From positions 93,582 through 139,672 of the forward strand of contig NPFB01000050.1 in NCBI GenBank assembly GCA_014084085.1: a stretch of DNA of 46,091 bases. Direction: 5' to 3'. A program made the position numbers and the translations under genes. The stretch is from Hondaea fermentalgiana. Its lineage: Eukaryota > Sar > Bigyra > Thraustochytrida > Thraustochytriidae. Positions within the stretch are counted from its first letter, which is position 1; the number at the start of each line of letters is the position of its first letter. Under the pieces are notes generated by a model. It worked only from the letters and a program-made list of their open reading frames with translations, made no database searches and was not told the origin of the DNA. Positions 21,151 through 33,061 of the stretch are shown here, in pieces.

Positions 21151-22475
21151 TCTCGTGCCGTCTCTTCTTCCTTCCTCTTTTCTTCTTCCTCCTCTCCTTC
21201 CGCCAGCCGCGATCGGAGTTTGCGACTCGCACGTACCCCGAGCCAAAGCAAGGCAAAGCGCGAGGCAACCACCTGACGCCGCCCAGCCCAGCCCAGCCCA
21301 GATTAGCCGAGCAGCTGCCACGCTCGACGCGACGCGTCGAGGCGAGGCGAGGCGAGACAAGCTTGCGCGAGCTCGCTGGCTCGCTCACTCCCCGGGGCCG
21401 CGGCCGTCGACTTGCCGCCTCGCCGCTGTCGCTGCCTGCCTGCCTGCACTTCGCAGCCGCCGCTGTCGCCGACGGGGGGGGCGCGCGCCCGCTTCGGGCT
21501 CGTGGCACGCGACGCGCCGGCTCCGGCGACTCCACGCAGCCAGGGCCAGCCACCGGCAGCGCACGTCGGGCGGCCGCGCGGACTTTGTCTGTTGCGCCTG
21601 CCGCGGCCCTGGCGCCCGAGCTCGCGAGCGAGGGAGGGAAGGAGGCAGGGACGCGGGCAGGGCAGGGCAGGGCAGAGGAAGGGACGCGGGGGAGAAGCAA
21701 CGGAGCAGGGAAGAGAGCCCGCGCGAGGTAGGTTGTGAGTTCTTAGCTGAGCTGCTGCTGCGCTGCTGCTGCTGCTTGGATGGATGGCAGATGACGCCGC
21801 CAGGAGCGGGCCGGCTGGGGCCGGGGCCTGCCTGCAGGCAGCAGCGAAGCTAGCTAACTGCACGGGGCCAGCAGCCAGGTGCGTGCGCGAGATGCCTGAC
21901 CGACCGACCGCCAGAGCGTGCCGGATTGGATTGCAGCCTCGCGGTCGACGCAGGATGGCGGGCGGGCGGGCGGACGGGCGGACGGGCAGCCTGTACACTC
22001 GCTAGCCAGCCACACCTCGAGCGAAGCAATCGATACTTGCCTCGCTGCGCAACTTGGGTAGCTCACAACGATTGATGACCGGCCAATGCTAAAAATAGCC
22101 TGGCACGGGACCTCGATAGGCGCCGCAAAAGACGAAGGTCGAGTGCAGTAGAGCGGAGAGGCAGTGGATTGGGTGAATTTCTCCCTCGCACGGCACGTGC
22201 GGGCAGATCCGGAGGGAGCGAGGGTGCCCCGGGGGCCAGGGTCAACCGGGAGAATTTGGTCTCGCGATCCGGTGACCAACCTCCGAAAGTGCGCCAAAAG
22301 GAATCCGCGCTAACCCTCTGCGGCCGCCTTTCCGCGACTGTCTGCGGTGCCAGTGCTGATGCAAGTGCTACTGGCCTGCCTTCCCTTGCGGCGTCGTCTC
22401 GCGTCCCGTCTCGGGCCTTGCTCGCCCTCGTCTGCAAGTTTCGTCTCGCGCGCTTCCAGTCGCCTCGCAGATGCT

Positions 22476-22620
22476 TCCAGTCTCGGCTCCAGTCTCGTCT
22501 CCAGTCTCGTCTCCAGTCTCGTCTCCAGTCTCAACTCCAGTCTCGTTCTCGATCTCGCCGTGTCTCGTCTCCAGTCTCAACTCCAGTCTCGTCCTCGATC
22601 TCGCCGTGTCTCGCGCTGGT
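22476..22620. repeat. ~12-bp repeat (CTCCAGTCTCGT)n with a ~44-bp duplication
   Basis: CTCCAGTCTCGT units stand in tandem. Then a longer block containing CAGTCTCAACTCCAG and CTCGATCTCGCCGTG appears twice in direct succession, near 22525 and 22570. On the minus strand it reads as a degenerate heptad-free Arg/Glu/Thr repeat, so it is not evidently coding. Confidence 0.75.
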
Positions 22621-22626
22621 TGTGCT

Positions 22627-22733
22627 GCGTCGCCTCGCGTCGCCTCGCGTCGCCTCGCGTCGCCTCGCGTCGCCTCGCGTCGCTTCGCGTTGCCTCGCGT
22701 CGCTTCGCGTTGCCTCGCGTGAGCGCCTCGAAT
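22627..22733. repeat. 10-bp minisatellite (CGCCTCGCGT)n
   Basis: About ten decamers in tandem. The first six are nearly pure; the later ones alternate CGCTTCGCGT and TGCCTCGCGT, forming a 20-bp higher-order unit. The array directly follows the 12-bp repeat. Confidence 0.85.
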
Positions 22734-25700
22734 TCGAATTGGTCTCGCCGCGTTTCGTTTCAAACCGCCAAAATTTTGAAAATCTCCCCTCGGCTTGGGG
22801 ATCGGGCTCACAGTCAATCGCGAATCAAACCAGACCAAAGCAAAGCAAACCCAATCCAATCCAATCTCTCTCGCGGACGTGCCCGCGCGGGGCGCCGGAG
22901 TCCGCCGCTGCCCCTGAGCCTGGACGCTGCCGCTCCTCCTCCGCCTTTCGCCGGACCCCGGGCGCCGGCCGGCCCTGGGCGGTGTGCGTGCGAGGTCCGG
23001 GCGCAGAGAAGCTGCTTCCCTCTTCGGGTTCGCCCTCCCGGAAGGGGACGAGGCGACGAGGTGACGAGGCTTGCTCGCTGGCACGCGCGACAGTGGCCAG
23101 CCAGCTGGCAGCAGCTGCAGCCAGCTGCAGCTGCAGCGAGTCTTGCCGCCGGAAGACGCGAACGATGCGATGGCCCGGACGCACGTCCGGTCGCGCGCTC
23201 GTTCGTCTCCGGTTGATCGATCCTCCACGCCCTCGCAAGTCTTGGACACCTCGCAAGCAAGCGCCAAACTTTGCAGCACAGAAAGTTGCAGCCGCCAAAG
23301 TCGCAGCCGAGCAGGCGAGCGAGGTCGTGGCCGCAGTGCAGAGCAGGTTCTGTCTGTTCTTTTCTTCCTCGCTTGCCTGCCAGCTGCTTGCGCACAAACT
23401 TTGGAAGCTGGCCGCTCCTCGTTGCACTTTTGCTTTCTCCTTGCGAGGGCTGGCATGCACGCGGACGAGTGAGCCAGCCTCATACTGCCAGCCAGCCGCC
23501 CGGATCTGCGGCTGGGGCGAGTTGTGCTTTCGCTTCTTTCGCGTTGGAGAGCAAATTGTTGTGCGCAAAGGCTTTTGATAGCAAAGCAGAACATAGAAAG
23601 CGGAGCTGTCACTCTGCACGGGCTGCACCAGCAGGCAGTGCAAGCCAGCTAGCTGCAGCCAGGGCAGCTCCAGCCTCCGAGAGAAGCGCGGCGGCCGGGA
23701 TGTGAGAGGACTCACCAAGAGGAGCGCGCTGCACTCTGAGCGAGGCCTGGATGATGAGAATCTTCTTCTTCCATGGCTTCTTCTTCTTCTTCTTCTTCGT
23801 CAAATCTTTGACAGTGAGCAGCCAGAAAGAAGACTTGAACGCAAGTCGAATCGCAGGCCTGCCGGCCGCGAGAACCTCACGTCGCCACCCACTCACCCAC
23901 AACAAAAGAAACGCAAGACCATGCCAAGACAAGTAAAACATCGCAAGTAATTGCTTCGCGAAACAGGATTCGCGTCGTCTTGCTGGTGCCTCGTCAGCAA
24001 TACCGTGCAGCCACCCACCTGGGCTGCGCCATCCATCTCAGTGACCTCGTGCGGCAGCCGTCGCGCGACGTTCCGCTCAAAGGAAAATCTTCTTGGTGCG
24101 TCGCGGCGTCCCTGTCCATGAGCCGCGTCGCCAGCCAGGGCTCGCAGCCGGCTGTTGGTTGGTCGCTTCGCGTGCCACACAGTGCAAGCCCTTCTCCGTG
24201 CTGCTGGGGAGAAATCACCCGCCGCGCGAGGCGTCGATTCCACGTCGCTCGGCCCGCTCGATCTGCGAGCACGGAGAGATAGATTTCCGGTTCGAGTTCG
24301 CGCGGCTGCGGCCGTTTAGACGTGCAAACAAAGCACGCACGGGCGAGAGGGAGCTAGCGAGCTAGCTAGCGTGTTGGCTGCAAAACAGACCAGCACGAAA
24401 ACAAATGGCGACCTGCTTGACACAGGCATTAGCCGCGGTGGCTGACCGACCGCTCGCTCGGCCGACCAGCCAGCCAGGGCCGGCCGGTGACCCACCGCTC
24501 GTGTCGGAGGTAAACTCATTCGCCTCCTTCGGAGTCCAGCGTGTGACGGATGTGCGCCATCTTGGTCTTCAGAATGAAAAGCTTGAGGGTCGGTCGGTCG
24601 GTCAACAGATCGATCGAAGCCAGTGTGTCATTGATCATCACAGTCGGGTCGATCGATTGATCATCAATACGGATCAATTCCGTCGCCGCGCGGCCCGCCA
24701 CTTGGCGCGCAGGGAGTATGTTTCATCGAAGTCCGTCTTGCGACGCGTAACGCGATACCGTCTCCGTTTCGAGTGGGCCAGCGAGTCGAGGTCAAGTGCG
24801 GTCCAGGCCCACCCAAGTCGAATGTCACGATAAATGGGCAAGACCCGAGTCTGTCAAGCCTGCCACTCTGCCGATCGCTTCGAAGACCGCTGTCAAGTTG
24901 ACGTTCTCCGCCATTCTCCGCTTCCTTTGCTTTGCTTGATCTTTTCCCGCCTGGCCACAGGCAGCCATCGTGGCCCTTCAGTCCGCGACGTGAATCCAAG
25001 TATTCATGGACGAGTAGACGTTCGTGCATGGCCGGCCGCGGCCCTCCATCGCTAGTTGTTGCGCTTGTTCCTTTCCGTCCTCTCGGACCTGCACGTGCCC
25101 AACTCGAAGCGCCAGGCGGCCAAAGCGAGCCCGAGTTGAAAGGAGATGCCTTGCTCCCATGGCTGGTGGGTGCAGGCCCCCTAGCCCACCTGCCGCCGGC
25201 GGGAGACCGCGCGGCGGGCGGCGTGCACGCAGCAGCGGCAGGGCGACCGGCGTCCTTGCCTCCGTCTCCGCTCGGCAGCCTGGCGAGTGAGCGAGCGAAC
25301 ACCTTGGCGTGGCGTGGCGTGGTGGGCGTAAAGGAGCTGAGCGATGCGGGAAGAGCAATGCGCGACATTATGATGCAAGTGCGCAGGCCAACGCGCGCCT
25401 ACTCGCTGGACGCGCATCCCGGGCGCTCCCTGCATCCACCTCGCGGACCAGGTGGCTGCGCGCGAGACGCGTCGTCGCTGGCCATGGTGGGTGAGTGGCC
25501 GCCGGCTCGCCGGTTGGCTGCCCAAGATAAAATCAAAACCAAGAGCAAGGTGGTGGTGGATGTTCTAGATGCGATGCGCTGCAAAGCGCGATTCCGCTTC
25601 GCAAAGTCGACAAACAGGGCTGTCGGTCGCTGGTCGCTGTCGAGAAAAGGAACGACGAAGAGGCGCTCCACTGTCCCCTGGTGTCTGCTGCTATATGCTG

Positions 25701-26735
25701 ATGTTTGCTGCTCCGGCGACGGGCTAGACAGATCTGGCCCTGGCAGGAGGAGAGAATGGCCATGGTGGAAATAAGTGGCGTCCGTCCGTGCGTCCGTCCG
25801 TCCGCCGGCGCCCCTGGCCGGTCTGGACTTTCCGTGCCGCCAAGCTGATTAGCTAGCAGCCACCAGCGGCAGAGTTTCATTTCAGAGCGCACGCTTTCCG
25901 CCAAAGCATGAGGTGCGCTTCTACTACTCGCTCTACGACAGACCAACGCGTCGTATCGTTCATTTCCAAGCGAGCGTGCGCTGCGGTATTCGCCAACTTT
26001 TGCTGTCACTGTGGCCTAGCGGCCTGGCGGCTGGCTATGTGCAGCCAGGGGTGGTTTCGCCGAGCAAGATATCGATCGACCACTGCGACCATTAGACCTG
26101 CCGTGGTCGACGTCAAGCAGCGCCCTTGCTTTACCTCATCAACGTGCGAGCTATACCATGCCAACACAATGACCGCGGCGTCGCAGTGACAGAGGGAAAC
26201 GGACTCGTTGTCTCCGTCGCCCTCAACGTCGCCCTCAATACCGCGAACTCCAGACCGACAGACAGGAAATGTGAGACGGGATGAGGAGGATGGCCCATCC
26301 GTCCCCGCGTCCCCGACTCTGCGTCCCTGTGCTGCGTCCCCTCGACCGACTCGTCCTCGACTGCGCGAACGTGCGTGCTTGCCACCTTGCTCCTTGCTGT
26401 GGCGCCGCGGGCAGAAGGTCTGCCTGCTCCTTTTGGGCTCGGAGCGGCGGCCTTCCTCGGCCTGCTCCTCGATCGCTCCACCCACCCACCGCTCACCCAC
26501 CCATAGAATTGAAAAAAGGACCGACGGCGAGACGCATCTGAGGTGAAACTGTGGTAGGGTGGAAAGGCCAAGGAAATGTCCTTGGGATGCACTCGTGTTC
26601 GCGAAAACTTGCTCCTTGGCTCTTAGCAGCGGCGCCTGCCTAGCCTGCATCTGCTGCAGCTGCTGCCAATGTGATCGCGCCGTCTTGCTCAGCCAGCAGC
26701 CAGAGCTGACAGATCAAGCCGCAGCCGGAGGTGGT

Positions 26736-26798
26736 CGCTGCTGCTGCTACTGCTGCTGCTGCTACTGCTGCTGCTGCTACTGCTGCTGCTGCTGTTGC
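26736..26798. repeat. 15-bp repeat (CTGCTGCTGCTGCTA)n
   Basis: Four units in which every fifth CTG triplet is CTA. The regular interruption means the 15-mer, not the triplet, is the unit of duplication. Confidence 0.8.
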
Positions 26799-28176
26799 TT
26801 GACTTGAGGCGGAAGTTGTCGCGGCGACCAAATTTTAGGAGCAATCGTTCCAGCTCAGCGGCCGCGCGATCGAGCGCCGGCCTGATATACCATTCAAAGG
26901 CCGAATCCCTTGCGGAATTTCTCGTGCAGCACGGTCAAGTCGGTTTGTGCGTCGTGTCGCGTGACCTGCTCCGTACGCCCCGTGCCTGCTGGCCAGTTCC
27001 CTTCTTTCGGAGCATCAGTCGATGAGAACGACATGGCCAGCGAGACAGGCGGTCTGCGTGGGAGCCGCCCCCGTCGCCGGCGTCACATGTCTGTCGCCTA
27101 GGTGGTCGCTGCAGGCCATGGTGGCTCGTTCGCCGAACAGACCAAATTGGCGAGGGAAGAACCACAGAAGAAGGCGCAGTTTCTGCCGCCCTCGCCGCCA
27201 GCGCTAACCAGGAACCCACCGTCAAGCACGCACGCACGCTGTAGCTGTCGCTGTCATGTCGCTGTCGCCTGTGAGGAGGAAGAAGGGGAGCGGCGAACGA
27301 AGAACAAGGCCAACTCCGGCGCAATAAGATTCTACACTCACGATTGCTATACCGCAAGACTTGACGCGAATATGCTTGCAAGGCTGGCGTAGGCCCGACC
27401 GCCCCCCCGATGCAGGCTGTCTGGCTGAAAAGTGGCGCGCCGCGGCGTTGAGCCAGGAGCCAGAAGCCAGAAGCCAACTAGCAGTTCCTCTCTGCAGCCA
27501 TCGAGCCCGGCGCCACGCCGCCCTTCCGCGACAGAGAGGACGCATGCGACCTTGGTTGAAAGAAAAAAGTTCGTCGGCGCAAGAATGAAGGAGGAGGCAT
27601 AAGAGGAGGAAATGCGGTTTCCACATGGACTGCCAATCGCTGTCGCCGCTGCGCTGCGCGCGCTCCTCACGCCCAAGGTTCCGCACCAGCCGACCGTGGC
27701 ACAGCATTGCTGTCACTGCCGCTGCCGCTGCCGATCTCAATCTCACTGTCCATTTCGGCCATTCCAGCCACCCACGAAGATCACTCCGCATGCCACTCGG
27801 CTCCGGCCCCGAGCACAGCACTACGAATGCAGCACTCGCGCACGCGACGCACTGGCGGAGGCCGCAGAGCCGCGAGTTCGCACTCCCGCGGCTCCGTCCA
27901 GCACGCCTGCACTGGCCCGGCACGGCGGGAGGCGCGCCGCATGCCGCGGCGCAGCTCGGAGGCGGAGGCGGCGGCGCCTTTCGTAAGCCCCCGGCCCTCC
28001 GCGCGCCTACCGCACCCCTCCGCGCCCACGGCCTTCGTATTTTGCGCTCGCTGTGGGGACGCGCGCGAATTCGCCCCCGCCTTTCGTCTCCACAGCGAGG
28101 ACCACACTGGGAACCACAGTGAAAGTGACTGGAGCGTCGCGGCCGCGGAGGCCTGATTGAGAAAATGTTTCAACAA

Positions 28177-28260
28177 ACTTTTTTTTTTTTTTTTTTCTCG
28201 AGAGAACGATTCTTTTTTCCTTTTTTTTCAAGATGAGGATAAAAATAGGCTTATAAAAAA
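28177..28260 (+). promoter_or_regulatory. T-rich tract and TATA-like element upstream of the two-WW gene
   Basis: A run of about 20 T is followed by a second T-rich stretch and then A/T-rich sequence with TTATAAAAAA at 28251-28260, about 355 bp upstream of the proposed start codon. The sudden change from GC-rich flank to A/T-rich sequence suggests a promoter or leader. The assignment is tentative. Confidence 0.35.
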
Positions 28261-28616
28261 GAGAAAAGGTCTAAAAAAGGCTTCAATGGAAAATCGGAAA
28301 AAGAGGTCCGACTTTACGGAAAATGGTGGGGTAATTGGGCTTGTGCTTTGCTGTGTAGCTTTGCTCGTTTGTTCACGCGCTCTGCGCGCTCTCGCTAAGA
28401 TGCTGACACTTTACGCCTCCCCTGTGAGAAACGCTCAACCAAAGTTTGCACTTCGTGCTCCACTGCTCAAGCCATGCCGTGCACAAAGGTGGTGAATTAC
28501 TTGTCATTTGCCAAGTTGCCGAGTTGTGCACATCATCATTGCTTCTCGCTCTTTGCAAAAAGAAAAAATGCAAAGCTGAGCGCTTTGTTTCTACTCGCTC
28601 GCTTGGGCCGCTCAAG

Positions 28617-31600
28617 ATGAGCGACGCGCGTACGGGCGCCGGCACGGGTGCCACCGCTGGCGCTTCCGCAGGCAAGAAGGCCCAAAAGCTAGGTACGTTA
28701 GCGCTCCAACGCAAACGAGCATCATGCAAGACAGACCAAACGCCGAAAAATGTGCTCTTGCATCTTCGCTGCCGCGACAACTTGCACGCTCGAAGGCCAG
28801 CTTGCTTGCAACGAAGACACCGCGAGCGTCATTCGCGATGCATTCTTCATCATCTGGTATCAAACTCTCTTCACCTCGCCCTCCGCGGGAGGAAGCGCAA
28901 CGACTTGCAACATTGAACGAAAACCGCCATGCCGAGGTTGACGTTACTGACATCATCGCGAACGCCATACACAGGAAACGGATGGTACGCCGCATACAGT
29001 GCCAAGCATGGACGCCTCTACTACTTTAACACGGCTACCAAGCAACGTCAGTGGACCGAGCCCGACGAGGTCAAAATCAAATTTCCACCTCGAAAGCAGG
29101 ACGACGCCCAGACTTCGTCGCCGTCGTCTGCGGAGAAAGGCGCCAACGCCAAAAATACCACCTCGCCGCACTCTGCAGGATCTCACACATCTGGGAACTC
29201 AGCCGGATCAACCTCACCCGGGCGCAATTGGACCAAGCATTGGGATGAAAAGCGAAAACGTCACTACTACTTTAACAAGCGCACAGGACAAAGCTCTTGG
29301 GAAAACCCTGAGCTCATTCGCGCACACAACAACGACATACGTGCCCAAATCTTCGACAATATCGACGCAAACCCGGCGCCTCCCCCTACTACCCCTTCGC
29401 CCACATCCACGCCCAAAGAGGCTCATCCCACGTCTCGATCCTCATCGCCTGCTCCTTCCCAGGATGCTTCCCGAGCCGCCACAAGGCAACGCCCCCCACT
29501 CATCGATACCGCTCGAAGAAGTAACGGGCATAGTGCCACCACGCAAGCAAATGACCACCAAGATGACAGTCGAGAGCCTGGCGAGGATGACTTTCGTTCC
29601 CCGGCAAATACCCCTCCAGGAGCAGCGGTCTCGGGTCCTGGTGGCGCCAGCAAGCATCAGCAGAGTCTCGAGGAAACCGTGCACCAGGTCACCATCACAA
29701 CCCGAACTGCGACAAGGACAACGACTGAGTCGACTGATGCAGAGGACGATCGCAACGAGACCCAAGAACGTGCCGAATCGCCTCATCCTGATGACGCCGA
29801 CCTTCGTGGCGCCGTTGCTCGCGCCCTCATCTCGCGCGACAGCTCGAGGTCTTTTCGCGCCACAAGTGACGATAGTGGATACTATGCGGTCGAAAGCGAA
29901 GTCGAAGATGCGAACGATGTTCGGGAAGATGCGCAGGCGGTCCACACTGACCACGAAGAGAACACTGATGATGATGAAATCGTTGAACAGGCCGGCCATT
30001 CGCAAGATGAAGAGTCACATCCTTCCCACCGGGATGAAAAGGCTGGCAGCTCAGATGTGGAGATTGAATCCAGTTCATCTGCCCACGGCAGTAGCCGTCA
30101 AGCTGCACAATCTGTCGATGGAAGTTCCGCAAGTGAAAACGAAATATCTTATCATAACCACGAGCAGGACCAGACACCCGGCGAAGCGAGCAGATCCGCT
30201 CGGCAAGACAGCGCTGACGACTCTCAAGCCCAAGACAGCGAGCTTGATTCCGACTCGGACTTGCACCAATCTAGCGCTGCAAGCGAGGTCAGCGTCTTGC
30301 AAGACATTCGTGACCCGCGTCGTTCGAGCTATGAAAACGGCAAACGTCATCTCCGTGCAGACGATCTCTTGAGCGACTCAGAGGATGAAAAATCGTCGTC
30401 TCCTGATCATCGAGATGCAAGCGGCTCCACTGGAGAAGATGTCGCGCCAGTCCATGCAGGAAGATCATCCAGCACCGATGATGCCAAAGAAATCGCCGAG
30501 GTGGCGAAAGAACGACAAGTGCAAGGCAACGATGATGATGACGTCTCCAACAACGACACGCCAAGTGAGCAATCTGAAGTCGACCTCGATCAAGATGGTG
30601 AGAGGCTGGCAGTCGACCTTGATCAAGTTGGTGGGCACCTGGAAGTCGACCTCGATAAAGATGGTGAGCACTCGGAAGCCGACCTTGATCAAGACAGCGA
30701 ACAAAGTGAGCACTCCGAAATCGATGATGAAAGAACCTCTGATGATGCGCATCATGCAGATGATGATGATAATGATGCCCATAGTGATGATGCAGATGCG
30801 CATGGTGACAGCGATGCACATGGTAATGATGAGGATGCCCAAAGTGAGGAGTCTTCACAAAATGACAGCCTTAATGAGGATGCACGAATGGGGCACTCTG
30901 AAGATGACAACAGCGGAGCGTCTCAATCTTCCGAAAACGAGCAAATGTCAGAGGCTCTGAGTCCTCGCGCAAGTATCGACGCCGTCTCACGTCGGAGAAT
31001 GGGCAGCGAAGTCGGCATGTACAACGAGGACCATGATCCCGGCAACGAGAGCGAAGAAGGCGACGAAGCGGACGAAGACGCCGACGAGACCGAGGATGAG
31101 GACACGCAAGATATTGACCTTGCCCAGGGCGGGGGCGACAAGGAGGATGTTGAAGATGCTAGGCCCACGGAACCCAATCGAGACGACTCCGCTGAAGCCA
31201 GTAAAAAGATTGATTCTGGCGAAAAAGAGAAAAACACAACTGGTAGTTCAACGAAGGATTTGCAAATCAATCCTAGCGCAGTATCGCAATCGTTTTCGAC
31301 AAAAAAGGAGCGGCCTCCGCTTCCTCCACGGTCCCCACGCTCCGGAGATTCTTCGGGGCAAAATGAATCCGCGCCTCTCGCATCTGATGCAGCTCGACCA
31401 CCATCACCGCCGCGCCCTGCTTTCTCCGGAAAAGCCACCGCTTCTTCTTCTTCTTCTTCTTCTTCGACAGCGACGCAAGAAGAGCCTCGCGCGCAAGCCT
31501 CTCCACCTCCCGTGGGACCTCCACCTTCACGTCCACAGCGTCCAGCATTTCTTCGATCCGCATCCGCTCCGGTAGCTGGCGACGTCCACCAGGCAAGTCC

Positions 31601-32531
31601 ATTCGTCACTGCGCCACGAAAACTTGGGTCGTCCATTTTGAGCCGGATTAATCGCTTGCAAGAGCAGCACAACAACTCGCGACAAAAGAACCGGGAGAGA
31701 CGCAAAAGCCTCATTATGCTTGAAGGCGCAGAGCTGGCAGCAGAGTCGAGTGATGAAGAGGACGCCAAAGATGCTCCGCAAAAGCAAGGCTCCGATGACT
31801 GTGACGCAAAAGACACTGCAAGTAACAGCAGCCAAGCAGCCTTGAGTTCGGACGAGATAGACGATGCGCAACCTGATGATGATCGCTCCATCTCGGTTGC
31901 CACTGTTACCAACGAGGAGGATCTTGAAGTTACAGCCGAGGCACGTATGCGGTCAACCTCGCTGTCTTTCCGCCACACTGTCCACCGGTTCTCGACGTCC
32001 CTTGAAGAACGAAACCACAATCACAACATGGACACCGATGCGGCTTCCCACTCGAGTGGAGGATGGTCCGCGGATGAAGGCGATGCAGACAACCAAGACG
32101 CGCAAGATGATGCTGCTATGCGTCGCCCAAACAACGAGGTCGCAGATATCAAGGACCAAGCAAGCAGAAAGGCCAATGGTGCACCGAACGCCTTGCACGT
32201 CGATACAGGTAAAGATGGCGCGAATGAAGGCGACGAAGCGAGCTCGAGCTTTTCTCCCTCTTTTCGCATGGACAAAAATGGAGAGCTTCTTGTTTCACTC
32301 TACGAGAACGAGGATGACAAGTCTGCCCAGTGGCTCTCTTTGGAAAGCGACGAGTGTAAGGCGCTTGCAGACGAACAGGACACGGCTTTTGACGATGAGT
32401 TCACCAGCATGCTCGAGTTCCGCGAGCCTGAAAAGGCTTGGATCAAGGATTTGGAGGACCAGGATTGCTACCTCGACCTCGTCGAGTCGCTTATAGAAGA
32501 GACGATCAAAAAATCAAACGCTGACTCATAG
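28617..32531 (+). CDS. Acidic two-WW-domain protein, two exons
   Basis: Exon 1 is 28617-28692 and exon 2 is 28975-32531, with an intron between; the product is 1,210 residues. The join creates one Gly codon and puts a small Gly/Ala-rich leader (MSDARTGAG) directly before the first WW domain. WW1 covers residues about 27-58 (GNGWYAA, RLYYFN, WTEP) and WW2 about 110-141 (WTKHWDE, HYYFN, SWENP); both keep the two Trp and the Tyr pair. The rest is low complexity and very acidic, with Ser/Asp/Glu runs, an 11-residue repeat at about 560-603, a PPLPPRSPR segment near 806 that fits SH3 or WW ligands, and a Ser run. The last 60 residues look folded and helical (FREPEKAWIKDLEDQD). WW domains bind Pro-rich partners, so a scaffold role is likely; the exact function is unknown. 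It converges on the PH-ankyrin gene. Confidence 0.85.
28693..28974 (+). other. Intron of the two-WW gene
   Basis: The 282-nt interval starts GTACGT and ends ACACAG. TTACTGAC at 28944-28951 makes a good branch point 24 nt before the acceptor. Read through, it meets an in-frame TGA at 28914. Splicing joins the ATG frame to the WW frame without loss, and removes an ATG at 28929 that would otherwise be taken as the start. Confidence 0.75.
30576..30707 (+). repeat. 33-bp in-frame minisatellite in the two-WW gene
   Basis: Four direct units encode an 11-residue repeat of the form E-V-D-L-D-Q-D-G-E-x-x. The unit length is a multiple of three, so copy-number change keeps the frame. Confidence 0.8.
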
Positions 32532-32826
32532 CAAGACACTTAAGCCATTCCAATATTCGTACAGTTTTCTCTTGTCTTGACATCATCTGCCGATTGCTCG
32601 ATTTGTGGCGCACAAGAGCTCTTCAAGTGTTTTGTCAATTTTCGAGGTCACCATGATTTGACGAGGGTAAATTGCCCAAGTTGCGCCCTGGCAAAAGCTC
32701 GCCGAGGTTTTTCTTGCCAGATTTGTACGATTTTTTCCTACCGATTAAAGCAGACAATGAACCCCGATAATTGGCATTCTTCTTCTTAATCTTCTTCTTC
32801 TTCTACTTTTTTTCTTTTTCGACACG

Positions 32827-32832
32827 AATAAA
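32827..32832 (+). promoter_or_regulatory. AATAAA polyadenylation signal, two-WW gene
   Basis: Plus-strand AATAAA lies about 295 bp beyond the stop codon. Cleavage 10-30 nt downstream would fall inside or next to the opposing gene's signal. Confidence 0.45.
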
Positions 32833-32856
32833 GGCTCGAGGTAGAGATCTTGATTG

Positions 32857-32862
32857 TTTATT
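32857..32862 (-). promoter_or_regulatory. AATAAA polyadenylation signal, PH-ankyrin gene
   Basis: Minus-strand AATAAA lies about 200 bp beyond the stop codon at 33062, in the extended context AATAAACAATCA that also follows the dynein-fragment ORF. Confidence 0.5.
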
Positions 32863-33061
32863 AGCTTCAGGAAAAGTCACCAGACTGATATTTATGCTCA
32901 GAAAGGCTCATCGTGCGGTGCGCGGTCGAGGAGCTCGAAGCAAAGCATGCTTGACTAAAATCAGAGCAGACGACTCGTTGGATTTGCTTTGCACTTGTGC
33001 AAAAGAACTAAAAAGGTAAATATGATAATAAGGATTGTTAGTGTTCATGATCCCGGTTCGT

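Larger units (their letters stand above)
18487..28176. other. Gene-poor GC-rich region between divergent gene B and the two-WW gene
   Basis: About 10 kb with no supported gene. Open frames on both strands are Arg/Ser/Pro/Ala-rich shadows of GC-rich repeats. It holds many short tandem repeats (listed separately) and GA-rich tracts near 19270-19315 and 20165-20205. A perfect donor-like word (AAG followed by GTGAGT) sits at 20563 on the plus strand. The 23.9-27.6 kb part is closer to ordinary composition but still lacks any recognisable protein. Probably it holds promoters of the two flanking genes and perhaps unrecognised non-coding transcripts. Confidence 0.5.
32532..33061. other. Convergent 3' interval between the two-WW and PH-ankyrin genes
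   Basis: 530 bp, AT-richer than the 5' flanks, with TTCTTC-type stretches near 32785-32815. It contains facing polyadenylation signals at 32827 (+) and 32857 (-). No gene recognised. Confidence 0.55.

Noticed and set aside
22169..23718. Frames up to ~470 codons, including a repetitive Arg/Glu/Thr protein on the minus strand
   Set aside because: The repeats come from the 12-bp and 10-bp minisatellites; the flanking parts carry no motif and both strands are equally open.
24285..24305. GGTTCGAGTTC, similar to a tRNA B box
   Set aside because: The flanking bases do not form the T-arm stem, and no A box or acceptor stem is at the right distance.
24516..24701. 61-codon minus-strand frame with protein-like composition
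   Set aside because: No ATG at its start, overlaps GATC-type repeats, and no recognisable family. Could be a lost exon, but nothing supports it.
24932..25774. 280-codon plus-strand frame
   Set aside because: No domain, unusual composition and an equally long antisense frame. Not reported as a gene.
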